In this document: one piece after another, positions 42,201 to 53,055 of the stretch
Layout of the letters: the number at the start of each line of letters is the position of its first letter
Numbering within the stretch: the first letter of the stretch is position 1
Assembly: GCA_037349105.1 (NCBI GenBank)
Contig: JAYJMM010000114.1
Location: 496,001-560,000 of the forward strand
From: Limnomonas spitsbergensis
Taxonomy: Eukaryota; Chlorophyta; Chlorophyceae; Chlamydomonadales
Reading direction: 5' to 3'
DNA length: 64,000 nt
Position numbers and translations under genes: made by a program
The notes under the pieces: model-generated
Databases searched by the model: none
What the model was told of the DNA's origin: nothing
Seen by the model: only the letters and a program-made list of their open reading frames with translations

Positions 42201-43636
42201 GCGCGGTCTCTGAGCGCGGGATGCTCCATCAACTGATGGACGCAGTCCTCTGCCCACGGCGTGCACATGAACCCAGGCTGCGCACCCTGCCACATCCTCT
42301 CGGTGCGCGTGCTGTCAGGCACGTCTGGGTGCGCCCTGTCGGCTGCTTCCACCGCTGTGATGCCATCTTTGATGGCCAGGCCCACCATCTCATGTACGCA
42401 GTATGCGTAGATGGGGTGCCGTGACCACCCCCTCTGCATATAATCCGCCATCCTCGTGCTGGGCTGTATGAACCCCTTGAGTGCTGCAATCAGCAGTACA
42501 GCGGTCACCGCGTCCCACGGGAAAATCATCCTGGCCACGGCCTGCATGGCTGCCATTATGTTTACGCACGTCTGCGCCCTTCCTTCCAGGAGCCTGTGGT
42601 TCTGCAACCTACACAGCCCGTCCTTGGACTCTGCTGGCAGAGTGATCATGGCCTCCGAAGACGACGCCTCTGGCATCTCTTCCCCCAGGCGGTACCACTG
42701 CACGAAGCACCTGCTCTCTGGCGGGCTCGGCGGGTCTGGCCCGGGGCGAATACGCCCTCTGCTGCCCGACCTGTCGCGGCGGTCCTCACCGGCCTGGTCG
42801 AACTGGGAATCCTCACCCCACGCAGCGGACCTCCCGTCCCTGTTGCGGCTGCGCTGCGGCTCTCTGTCCGCTTCTTCCCATCTTCCAGGATTGTACTGAG
42901 AGGTGGTACTGTGATGGGTCCTAACAGGCCCCGCCGTATCGTCCTCTTGACTCATAGCTGCTGCCCCCCTGGCCCTTGGGTGGCGAACCTGCACGCTGAG
43001 CGGCTCCCGGGTCCTGGCGGCTGCTCCCGCTACCTCGCCGCCTGTGTCGTTGTTGCCCTCCGGGGTACCTGGACAGAACAAGGCAGCCTCCTCCTCATAC
43101 AATGTTAAAGGGTCCTGAGGCTCGTAGCCTCCCTCTGAGAAGTTGGAGCCGTCCCCACTGGAACTGGTCTCCCATTCTTCTACTCTGTGCTGGGGCACTG
43201 CCTCCCGCTCTACCCTCTCAAACTCGTCCATCTGGGCATCGTAGTTGTCCCATTCTTTGGTTAGAAATTGTTGGAACATGCCAGGCCATCCCTCACACGG
43301 GGCCGGGCACCCCCTCTGCTGGAGGTCCCGTAGAAACTTCACCGCATGCGCCATGGATCTGGCTGACCCAGCTGGCCTAGTACCATAGTGGTTCATCGCC
43401 AGGGCTTCCACTGCCATCTTCCAGTGGTGCTTTTGCTGGGCCACCTGCCCTTCTGGCACCACCTGGAAGGCTACAGGCACTGCCGTTGCCTGGTTGCCCT
43501 CAACCTGGGTTGTACCCGCGTCCTGGCCCAATCCCTCGTGGATAGACATCAGACACGTGTGCCTCTCTTGGCCGACCCACCTGGAATTGTCTGACTGCCC
43601 TGCTGGCCCCGGCCATCCTGGCGGGCCTGGCAGCAC
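39201..43636 (-). pseudogene. E1 long linker region between protease and RT
   Basis: Two overlapping frames (43636-41147 and 41328-39201) break at a shift near 41150-41330. The region aligns along its length with E2 at about 30000-24550, for example FVQWYRLGEEMPEA, MFIFPWDAVTAVLL-like and HPLFRGTGSDTYEEELEEL. The end carries a basic patch (KKSKKARRRARKAQRKAADR), a hydrophobic stretch LQLILVWLLLSVCVPG (about 39680-39630) and LPGYCGTQG just before RT. No domain is recognised. Its size, over 1400 codons, is far beyond usual gypsy elements. Confidence 0.65.
40800..40850 (-). repeat. 9-bp tandem repeat (GSP)n
   Basis: CCCTGGACT repeated five times, coding Gly-Ser-Pro in E1's linker region. Confidence 0.9.
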
Positions 43637-43642
43637 ACTTGG

Positions 43643-45835
43643 TCATGCTGCCGTCTGCTGTTCTTTCCACTCCTTGTAGGAGATCCCCCGGGCAGCCTCA
43701 TAGGCCTGCCGCATGCTGTCTTCTGAGGCATCTTGGCTCCTGCCAGGCCCCCTGACTCCCCAGCCCCGCTCTGGGCCTGCTGTCACTCGCAGCCGGTCGA
43801 AGCGGCTGCTCTCGCCTGCCTGCAAGGCCTCCCCCTGCTCTGGGCACGCATTAGCGTAGTGCCCTGGCTTCAAGCAATTGAAGCAGACTCCCCCATCATG
43901 GGGTCCGAGGACGCTCTTCTGTCCCCCCATCCAACTGCGCCCTGCCTGGGCCCTGCCCGGCGGACTCTGGCCTGAGGCTCTCCTCTTATCCTGCTCTCTC
44001 TCCTCCCGCCTGTATGTCATGGCTTGACCCCCTGGGCCGTGCTCCTGTGACCTGCCCCTGGGCTGGCCCCCGCGTTCCCTGCTGGGTGACCGCTGCCTTC
44101 TGCCCCTGCCTTGTTCGTTAGGCTGGTTGTATCGTTCAGCGCGGTCCGGCCGCTGGGTCCTAGCCTCAGGCGTAGGCACCACCCCGTGGCGTTCTACGTT
44201 GTGGGCCCTTTGCGCGCTCCTGCTGCGCTCTCTGGGCCCCTGGTTCTTTGCAGCCTCTGGAGCTGTCCCCCCATGCTGCGCGCGTTCCTCCGCACTGGCC
44301 TCCCTGGCCCTGCCATTGCCCCCTGGTCCTTAGTTGCTGACCTGTGGCCTGTTGCTCCTCTTCCTGCGGCTCCCCCTGGCCGGGATTCTCGCTCTCCTCG
44401 TCTGTGAGCGGGGGCGGGGGCTGAAGCATTGCTCTGAAGCAATCTGCCAGCTCCGGGTCTACTGGGACTGGGAACTGCCCATGGTTCAGTGGCCCTCCTG
44501 CCTGCTGGTTTCCGAGGGCGATGTACAGCTCTCTAAGTGGTTCCAAATTAAGCGTGATGTGCAGGAGACTTTCTGGTACAATTTGAGTAAGCCTAATATT
44601 ATTTTTGCTGTAGCCCGGTATCGGATGGGGTCGCATTGGCTGAATGTTGAGACGGGGCGCTTTGAGAAACCCTGTGTGCCTCGTAGCGAGAGGATTTGTA
44701 GATGTTGCAATCTTAAATGTCGGGAGGATGAGCTTCACATGATTTACTGCCCGTTCTATACAGACCTTCGTTTTCAGTTTAACCTTACTTTCCATAATTT
44801 CCTAGAGGACGAGGATGAGGCCATGAAACGGTACGCAAATGGAGTGTGGGGCAAACTTAATGCAGCGGATTCTGCATATGTGTTCTGGAAGAAATTTGGT
44901 TGTTTTATCTTTCAGTGTATGATGAAAAGAGAGAATCATCTCAAAACTCTGCCAAAATTCCTGTCTCCCCCCTAACTCTCTAGGCGGTGCTCAATCGAAC
45001 TCTTTTGCACCCACGTCATGTTTTATGGCTGGGGCTTATCTTCTGCACTATGGGGTTCATTCCCACGCCACTGTCGTGGTTGTGTGCCAGTTGCTTGCCC
45101 AGGGGGGTCACTGGTTTTCGCTTTCTGTCCTAGTGTATCAAGTGCCTGTACCGGTTTACGGGCACATGTCCCATGCATCAATTGTGATGCTCTGTTGGAC
45201 TGTAAAAACTTCACAAAACTTCACAGCTCACGCAGCTGGTTTGCGCTCAAGATGTACTGTTGCTGTACTTCCGTGAGTCGCTCATTTGCATCCTGGAGGC
45301 ACGTCCACCTGACATGCTGCAACCGCAGGTATTCGATTGTCGCTGCCGCCTGGCGGAGTAGCTGTTCCTCTTTCCACCTGATGTCTTGCTGCAGCACCTT
45401 CACCTGGTTTTGCAGCCTTGTTACTTGCCTGAACTTCCTACTGGGCATCGCCTCCTGGGCCTCTTCCTCATTGGAATCCTCTGGCTCTTCCTCCTCCTCC
45501 TCGCTGCCAGGCTCCCCCTGGCCGCGGTTTGCTGGTACCCCCCGCGTTCTGCCTTCTGCATCTGGGGCGTCTCCCCCATCGCCACCATCGGTCTTCCCTG
45601 TTTGCGCGCTGGGCCCTGCCCCAGCTGGCGGCGTCTCCGCATGGATCTTGCGCGAGCTGGTATCTTGTGGCGGCCCTGGCAGCTGCTCCTCACAAGCCCT
45701 CTCGCCCTTGCTTGGTACTCGCACCTCCGAGCGCCTTGCTGATCCCGAGAGTGCAGCTCTTCCAGCTGCAGCTCCCCCGAATGCCACCCTCTGCGTTGCC
45801 ACTGGTGATGCCACCTGGGCCGCGGGGACTGCCAC
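43643..45835 (-). pseudogene. E1 middle region with zinc knuckle, interrupted by a LINE
   Basis: Fragments in different frames: 45835-45230 (ending LTEVQQQYILSANQLRE), 44531-44166 (resuming LYIALGNQQAGGPLN) and 44182-43643 with knuckle CFNCLKPGHYANAC (about 43888-43847). The matching E2 stretch is uninterrupted (LYQAIGDLQAGRP, about 30790), confirming the insertion between them. Role unknown; the knuckle suggests RNA binding. Confidence 0.75.
44532..45222 (+). mobile_element. LINE-B, 5'-truncated copy inserted in E1
   Basis: 691 bp flanked by the 7-bp duplication ACAGCTC (44525-44531 and 45223-45229). It encodes on the plus strand the end of a LINE RT protein: FAVARYRMGSHWLNVETGRF, then CRCCNLKCREDELHMIYC and YTDLRFQFN, the usual Cys/His tail, with a stop at 44975. 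A 3' untranslated tail follows, ending CTGTAAAAACTTCACAAAAC. The same tail is seen at 58331-58465 and partly at 63636-63682. Confidence 0.85.
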
Positions 45836-45983
45836 AGAACTCTGCGTCAGTTCCCGGATCCTCTGCTCACACTCCTCTGGTCAGTGCTGGCTTGGCGCTC
45901 CGCACAAGACGCACGGGTGGCTTGGGCTTGCCGCCAAGCACCTCCTGATGATTTCCTTCTCTGACGCTGGCATCAATGCTGCC

Positions 45984-46859
45984 TTACGCCTTCTTCGTCT
46001 CATCTGATACTGCAGCACCGGCCTCTGCCTGTGTTGCCGCCTGGCGCTGCTGTGATGCAGCAGCCCTTGCTTCCACCTTGCCCTCTCTGGGCACTGCAGC
46101 CGGCACCTGCCTGTGCTGGCGCGGCCTGGAAGGGACCTGTGGGCCCCCACGGCTAATCCTGCCTGCATCTGCGGCACTTCTGCCTGCATCTGCGGCTTTT
46201 CCGCGGCTCTGTCCCCCTTCTTGTTCAGCCCGCATGGCGGCACCTGCGTGTGTGGCCATGGCATGCTGTAAGAGTGGCTCGTGTTCTTCTTCAACACTGG
46301 CCGCAGGCCACCCTTCTCGTTCTGCAAATCCGCACTGGATTCCTGCCCATGCCACTGCTGCTGCCTGGTACCCCCCTGCCGGGGATGCCCGCACCAGCGG
46401 CAGCGTGAGGTCCCTGACCCCCCGTGCCCTCTGGGGACCTTCTCTGGAGCGTAAGGTCAGTCTTCCTGCTACCTCCAACACCCCGCTGTACTTGAGGAAC
46501 TCCGGGTTCCCTACCAAGTGTTCATATGCATCGGGTGGCGTCTTAACGACCCTGACCACCGTGGGTTCCATAATGGCGTTGGGCCCACCGTACCCGAACA
46601 CCACATAAATGAAGAGCACCCCATACAGATCTGCTCCTGCATTGTCTGTGGTACGGATTTTCTCATCCGTACGGATCAGCTCAGCCCCCATGGCGACTAA
46701 CTGTTCAGCGATGTTGACGGTGATCACATGGCAGGAGCATGCTGAGTCCATGAGGGCTTTCTGAGCCACCAGGACTTTCCCTTTGACCATAAGTCCCACA
46801 CATTGCTCCAGGTTGCTTCTGTCATTCTTAAAGTACTGCAGCTTGGGTGCGGCTGTCAC
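45984..46859 (-). pseudogene. E1 retropepsin-like aspartic protease
   Basis: Motif ALMDSACSCHVITVN (about 46760-46720) has D-S-A in place of the common D-T/S-G. The rest includes EQLVAMGAEL, IRTTDNAGADLYG (flap-like) and VLFIYVVFGYGG. E2 has the same residues, so D-S-A is the family form. It would cleave the polyprotein. The frame is offset from Gag by a shift near 46860-46890. Confidence 0.8.
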
Positions 46860-46890
46860 AGCCCTGCTCTCCTGCCTGCCTTTACTGGCC

Positions 46891-49800
46891 TCACTGACCC
46901 TTGTGGTCGTCTGAACCCATGGGCATAGTGGTGAAGGACAACGATGTCAGCCTCTCGTTCAGCCTGAACACCTGCAGGCGGATGTCAGACATATCATCAG
47001 CCAATTTACTCAAAACCAGCCTCTTTGCTCCCTTCCTGGAGGCAGGTTCCATGAGCATGCGCTCAGGTTCCTCCTCCCGGCAAGGTTCAGGCAGGAACGA
47101 CCTAGGGCGGGCGTTGTGAGCCGCCTGTTTGAATTCAACAGGCTTGGGCACCAGCCCAATCTGCGTCATGAGTGCCACAGACTCGCTGAGCATCTCAGCC
47201 ATAGTCTGGTGCCAGCCCTCTGGCTCAGCCTGCCCCGTTGGGCTGTTGAGGTGCGACACGTGTGCTGCTTGCTGAGCCTGACCCCCCTGGCCAGGCCCAG
47301 GCCTTTGGTACTGCCTGTTATTCTGATTTTGCTCGTACGGCCTGCCTGCAGCCTGTCCATGCTGCGGCCTTGGCGGCAGAGGATACTGCTGTTGCGGCGG
47401 CCTGGCCGGCCCAGATGTGATGTCAGTAGCCAGTGGCGCAGGCCTGCGCTCATCCCTGGCCCTGGGCACCATGCAGTCCTTGGCCAGGTGCGCCGTGCTG
47501 CCACACTGGTAGCACGCCTTGGCTGCCCCCGTAGCGCCTTCTGCGCTGTAATTTGGTGCCCCGGATTGGTCTGCCCAGGTAACTCCTCTGGGTTTACCAT
47601 CAATCCGCAGTTGCTGGAGAGCTGCTGAGCCTGCGGGGATCACTGCCCCTTCAAGGCGCGTCCGCATCTCCCACTGTCCTGTTCTTTCCCTTCTTGTTCT
47701 GTTGGGTTGCGCCTCTCCCTGGCTAGGTCCGCTGTTGGCCATCTGCTTGAGGCTTGCACCTCCCAGGTCCCCCATTTCCAGGGCAAACTTCTCCCACAGC
47801 ACCACCTGCTGTGTGAGCACTGCAATCTGATCTTCATCAGTCATGCCGAGGTACCCCGGTACTGTCATAACAAACTTGCTCAGCTTGGCTTTAGCAACCG
47901 CTGGAAGTCCGTCATGGAACAGGTGCGAGACAGAGTGCCTCCTGCCGAAGTGGTCCACGGCATCCCTTGAGATCTGCAGCAACTCTGCTGTCGACAGTAC
48001 TCTGTGAGCAAATGCTTCCACCGTCTCCTCTGGCTTGACGTCAGGGTCGAGAGTGGTCTTCACTCCTAGCCTGAGATTGGAGATGGCTGTCCTCTCATCT
48101 GAGGTTGGCTTCCCCACTTCTGCTTGAACCACCTTGATCCACAAGGTTAGCAGCGAGGCTTCGCAGCACTGCTCCTCTGCTGGGGCAATCCACAGCCCCC
48201 TAATCCTTTCCGCTTCTCTGGCAGCCCTGTCTCCTGCATGGGGCGCCGCCCTGATGGCTACCATTAGCGGCCCCACGCTAGCCGGCTTGCTGTCCCATAG
48301 CTTGACCAGCGATTTCACCAGCATCGTCATAGCCGATGGTGACTTGCACGACCCAGCTATTTCTCCGGCCACCACAGCCAGCGCTGGCGGGTCATCTGAC
48401 AGCGCCAGCCTGTTGTGCGATCCCCAATATCCACACGCCTGGCAATATTTCCTGGCTGCAACCGCGCCCGGGTGCGACATATCCAATACCGGCACGTTGC
48501 CTTGGATAGCTGGGATTTTGGTGAATTTGGCTACCCCTGCCAGCTGCAGGACCATCTGTTGCTGCAGCTGCAGGTTCACCCTTGCCTGCTCCCTATCGAG
48601 CCTTTTCATTTCCTGGTCGCTGGACTCCTGCCTGGCTCCCGGCCTGCACTTGTCCGCTCCTCCTGGTCCCGAAACTACTGATTCTGACCGTGACCCAGAT
48701 CCGCCTCCGCCGCCCCCCGATGGGCTGCGACCTGGATAGTATCTGTCATGTCTGTTATCATCTTCCTCCTGAGCATGATCTTCTCGTGACGGCTGTCTGC
48801 CTGCTCTTCCTGCGGAGCTTCTACTCCCATCAGGTGGCGGCCGCTCAGACTCACTTCTGCCTGGTCTGCTGTCAGGGTCGGGCCTCCAAGGCTGCGCTCT
48901 GCCAGGTTCTGCCTGCCCCCTGGGCGGCTCCTGGTTTTGCCAATCTTGCTGCGTCCCTCCGCTGTATTCAGCTGGCCCCCTGGGCGGCTCCTGGCTTTGC
49001 CGGCTTGGCTGTTCCCTGCCATCTGCCTGCCCCCTGGGCGGATACAGGCTGTACCAGCTTGGCTGTTCTCTGCTGTATGCCTGCCCCCTGGGAGGCTCCT
49101 GGCTTTGCCAATGCGGCTGTTCTTCGCCGTCTGCCTGCCCCCTGGGCGGAACCTGGCTCTGCCAGCCTGGCTGCGTCCCGCCTGTGTAATTCCTGGCGTA
49201 GGAATCAGACTGCGTTTCATCTCTGACTTCCTGCCTTCTTGGTCCACTGCTTCGCACACTGCATGCAGGCTCATCCTGCATGGTTCCTCTTGCTGTGCAC
49301 GCCTGCCTGTTCCTCAGGAATTCCTCGATGTAATCCACCTGGGTTTCCTGGCATGTGTTCTCTTTGTCCTCGAATATGCGCAGCAGTGCATAAGACTCTT
49401 GCCTGTTTGCTCTGCGTGTTGCTACGCCTTGCTCTGCCATCCTGGCAAGCGATCGGCTAGTCAACTCCGCCCTTTCGCTGGCGGCTGGGCTGCTGGCTCT
49501 GGGCGCTTCCCTGCCCCTTGGCCGCTCCCTAAGGCTTGGCTCGCTGCTGACCTCGAAAACTTCAGATCTGAGTGTTGGGGTTGGCGCGGCCCTTGCCTGC
49601 TGCTGCCACCTTTGGACCTCCCTGAGCTCCTCCGGCCGCTGCGCCGCTGTTTCAAATCCTTCCCATGCCTGGTCCTCCTCATCTTCTGGCTCGGATCCAG
49701 GTTCCACCTGATTTCCTGTTACCTCGTTGCACCATTCATCTGCGAAGGCCTTAACAGCCAGGGCTGCTTCGCGTCCCGCCCCTCCCTTGGACACCTGTCC

Positions 49801-51078
49801 AAGGGCGGCTAACAGCGTCGCCCTGTCCTGCCCTGTGTGGGGAATACCCATCATGGCCTTTGTTGCCCATCCCTGCAGATGATGGGCCTTGATGAACTCC
49901 TCAATGGCTTTGACTTGGTCCTGGAAATGCAAGAACGTCCTGGAGCAAACTTGCTTCCACAGGTCTGTTGCCCACTGCAAAATTCCTGCCCAACCGATTG
50001 GCTGCATCTGCCCCTCTGACTCCTCTTCGTCGTTCACTACTTCCACTGCCCCGGAGCGCTCTGGCTCTCTAGGGCTGGTATCCTGCGCTCGTGATGGATC
50101 GTGAACAAATCCGCGCTGAATTTCCTTGTGGCTGTCGCCTTTTCGCTTCTGGCTGCTAGATCCCTCCTTGGATTTCTGCACATGTCTGCCCACACTGGGC
50201 GGGAACCTGGACAGCGGCGTCCCGTAGACTGTGGATCCTGCCCCTCATCTAACCAGCACTCTGCGCGGTCGCAGCTGCTGCTTTGAACGCAACCCTGCCT
50301 TAGGCTGCCGCCCCTTTTCTTCCTGGACTGGGTCTGACAGCTCTTCCTCGGATATTAGGTAAGCCCAAGGCTTTCCCACCGGCACAGCTGATTTTTCCCT
50401 CTCCTTGCTGACCTGCATGTCCTGCCTGGTCACCGCTGGCTGGGCCTCAGCCCCCTCGCGTTTGACCCATGCAGGCACACTCATACCCTTCATTTCCTCT
50501 GTTCTTATCCGCGGTTTGTCTGGACAGGTTCCATCACGGCCTGCTAACCCCCATGGGGCTGCGGCGACCTCTGCCCTTTGATCAGGATGGCTGGGCTCTT
50601 CTTTGATCCGCTGCGCAACCCTTGCCACCCTGGGCGGATTCTGCTGCGGCGTGGCCTCGGGCTCACAGTCCCGCCGTGTGTCACTGCTCTGGGATACTTC
50701 CGCCGCCTGATCCAAGATCAGCTCTGGAGTTCCCGCTTGAGTCAGCCACTACTCAAATTCCAGGCTGGTCTAGCTGGTCCTGGAATCAGCGGGCACTGGA
50801 CCCCCTCGACCGATGCATTCACGTGTCACACGCACTGAGCCATCTGCCTTCATCCCTGCCTCTCTGGGCAGGGTGCGGTCCGGTTCTGGCACCTTGCAGT
50901 CCCATGCAGGTGGTTCCACTAGCCCTGCTAGCTTCTCTGCCACCAACAGGGCTTCTGCAATGAGCTCATCGCTAGCATCCATCAGGTCTACACTTGGCTC
51001 CAGCCCCCTCAGACGCCCACTCCTCCGTTGGGCGTCAGGGTGCTGGTGCCTATCAGGATTCAGATCTACGTCTGTCAT
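46891..51078 (-). pseudogene. E1 Gag
   Basis: Starts at ATG 51078 (TDVDLNPDRHQHPD), aligned with the E2 start, but is broken into 51078-50770, 50715-50245 and 50193-46891. Shared segments with E2: KAMMGIPHTGQDRATLLAAL, the PPRGQA repeats, VAKFTKIPAIQGNVPVLDMS, the capsid-like helical region (about 48540-47780) and the knuckle CYQCGSTAHLAKDC (about 47515-47474). Gag would form the particle that packages the RNA. Confidence 0.82.
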
Positions 51079-51751
51079 TCCTACAGGCAATTTACGAACC
51101 ACACGGTCCTGCAGTTGTGCTGGCAACACCAACTACAGAATCTGCTAACGTCAGGCTTCTGCCTCTTGTTCCTACTGCGGCCCGGTGAGGGTCTGCAAGT
51201 CAGGTTTGGATGGCAGGTACAACAATTTGCAGGTCAGGCCTCGCCTTCCTGCTTTTCTGCTAAATAATCGGTATCTGGCGGAATCCTTCGTCGCCTTCAG
51301 CACTTCCCACCTTTCTGGCTGGGCAGCTTCTAGATGTCACACGCCCTGCGTGGATGTAGTCTCTTGCGTGGTGTCCGTTCAGCTCTGCGGTCCTGCGGGG
51401 ATGCTTTGGCCCACCACAGAAATTTTAAACCTTGGATCTTCTATCCACAAGTTCACTTCTGTCAATGATGACAGCTTGGATCCACCTGATCACAATCTTC
51501 AATCACACAGGTAATTTATCTGCTGGGTGTATAAATCCACAGCCAAATCTTCAAGCCTCTCCTAGACTCAGCACTGAGCTGCCGCGCTCAATGATTCTCA
51601 GGGCTTAACTTGGCAATCTCTCTCTGGAGATTACCACAGCAAAATGCAGTTCAACCACTGTCCAAGGTCGTTTGCTGGCAAACAAAATTCCAATTCCACA
51701 ACACAAGCACCTTTTGCAGGGATTGGCAAATCAGGCTGATCAGGCTAGATC
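51079..51751 (-). other. E1 5' leader
   Basis: Untranslated stretch between the PBS-like site and the Gag ATG, similar throughout to the E2 leader. Confidence 0.75.
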
Positions 51752-51774
51752 TACTTCGTCCCTTTCTAAAGGAC
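51752..51774 (-). promoter_or_regulatory. E1 self-complementary primer-binding-type site
   Basis: Exact reverse complement of 52188-52210 inside A1. Compared with E2, TCTAAA replaces TCAAAA here and TTTAGA replaces TTTTGA in the partner, so pairing is kept by matched changes. Confidence 0.75.
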
Positions 51775-51775
51775 A

Positions 51776-52408
51776 CGCGATGTGCGCTTCGGGTCCGTGG
51801 CGGACTTCTTTCCTCACAACAGTGAAAGACGCCTACGGGCAGGCTCAGTGACTACTCACTGGCTGCGAGTGCTCAGCGAGTTAAGCTGTGAAGCTGGATG
51901 ATGTAGGACTAGCAAATAGCTTTGGGAGCGCAGGCCTTCTGGCCGTCTGGGCGCGATCCAGCGGGGCTATGTAAAGGGGCACTTACCGCGCGTCACGCGG
52001 TGAGGTGGCCGAGGCGTAGACTGCGTACTTCTTCTTCGGCAAGGGTCTCGGTCCTCAACTGAGGGTTCTATCTCCTGCTATACCAGCGGAGGTTGTATAG
52101 GCTTGACTTGAGTTAAGGTACTGACTTATGGGAACGCAAGAGGTCTCATTCACAGATGACGGCAGGTGCTTGTTACAATAGAGGTCTGTCCTTTAGAAAG
52201 GGACGAAGTAACTAGTTAAGGCAATTGCCGGGATACAGGGACCCGGCAGGCCCAATTCAGAGTACGGATTATGCCAAATCACCTTGCGTAAGCGGGTTTC
52301 TAGGTCTCAGTTCAATTCAGCAGACTCCGCAGAGAAGCTGCGGAGGCTCCGTGGCCGCTAATGGTGGCTCAAACGGTTCTGTCACGTATGCGGTAATATA
52401 CTGTGACA
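51776..52408 (-). repeat. E1 terminal repeat A1 (633 bp)
   Basis: 5' end of E1. It differs from A2 at about ten positions by eye and shows the uninterrupted target of the hAT element found in A2. Confidence 0.9.
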
Positions 52409-52412
52409 AACA

Positions 52413-53055
52413 GCTTAACCTCGATCTAATCCTCGGGCTACTGCACTAACCTTTGGATGATTCTTCTCTTATGATTGACAGAAGTACGAAGTAACACGAT
52501 CCTGTTGGGGTATTGTTCTCTGATGGCAACTTAGGCAACTGTTGGGCGACTGGTAGGCGGCCTTGACGAACTTGGGGACGAGGCAGACCGTAGTACTAGT
52601 GGGTGCTGAGTCGATAGTTCGGCTCTTGTTGATGAGAATCGACTGCTGGAGCTGTATATCGACTTGATGCCAGGAAAAGGCTGGATTGAGAGCTCACAGT
52701 CACGACTTATAAGCGAAGCTAAGCGGAATGAAGATAGTGCTTGAGGTGGGTAGATGTGCGATCAGTTGAAGAGTGTAAGATAAGTGGAGGTGTCCTGAAC
52801 TTAGTAAGTCCCAAAGGCTCCAGGCAGTCACATGGTCTCTGGCCTTGATAAGAGGCAATATATCACAAGTGGAGATTAGTCCCAGAACAGATTAACAAGA
52901 GAGGTTGATTCTACTTCGGTGTATACTTGAGTAAGGAGAGATGAATAATGCCTGGAGCGAGCCAGGCATTCTCGAAGTACCACAAAACAGACTGGATCCG
53001 AAACAAAGAAGAATGTATGTACAAGCCACCCATACGTGCGGTGCACCCATACGTC
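52413..53055. other. no gene recognised
   Basis: Unique-looking sequence to the right of E1. No coding signal, RNA gene or clear repeat was seen. Confidence 0.5.

Larger units (their letters stand above)
15442..52408 (-). mobile_element. E1: giant Ty3/gypsy-type retrotransposon with split direct repeats
   Basis: Ends are TGTCGC...GTGACA with a 4-bp target duplication AACA (15438-15441 and 52409-52412). Read on the minus strand the order is A1 (52408-51776), PBS-like stretch, leader, polyprotein, polypurine tract, B1 (17399-17157), GC, A2 (17154-15685), B2 (15684-15442). Without the nested E2 and hAT elements it is about 20 kb. It encodes Gag, CCHC knuckles, protease, RT, RNase H, C5 DNA methyltransferase, DDE integrase and PHD finger. 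B1 and B2 differ at about three sites and A1 and A2 at about ten by eye, so it is older than E2. Frameshifts, stops and three insertions make it inactive. Confidence 0.9.

Noticed and set aside
45018..46007. 329-codon plus-strand frame over E1
   Set aside because: It runs antisense to E1 coding sequence after the LINE-B tail and shows no motif; it is a shadow frame.
15442..52408. Classifying E1/E2 as DIRS/PAT tyrosine-recombinase elements
   Set aside because: The repeat layout fits, but E1 has a clear DDE integrase with HHCC finger, gypsy-type RT/RNase H order and 4-bp target duplications; no tyrosine recombinase motif was seen.
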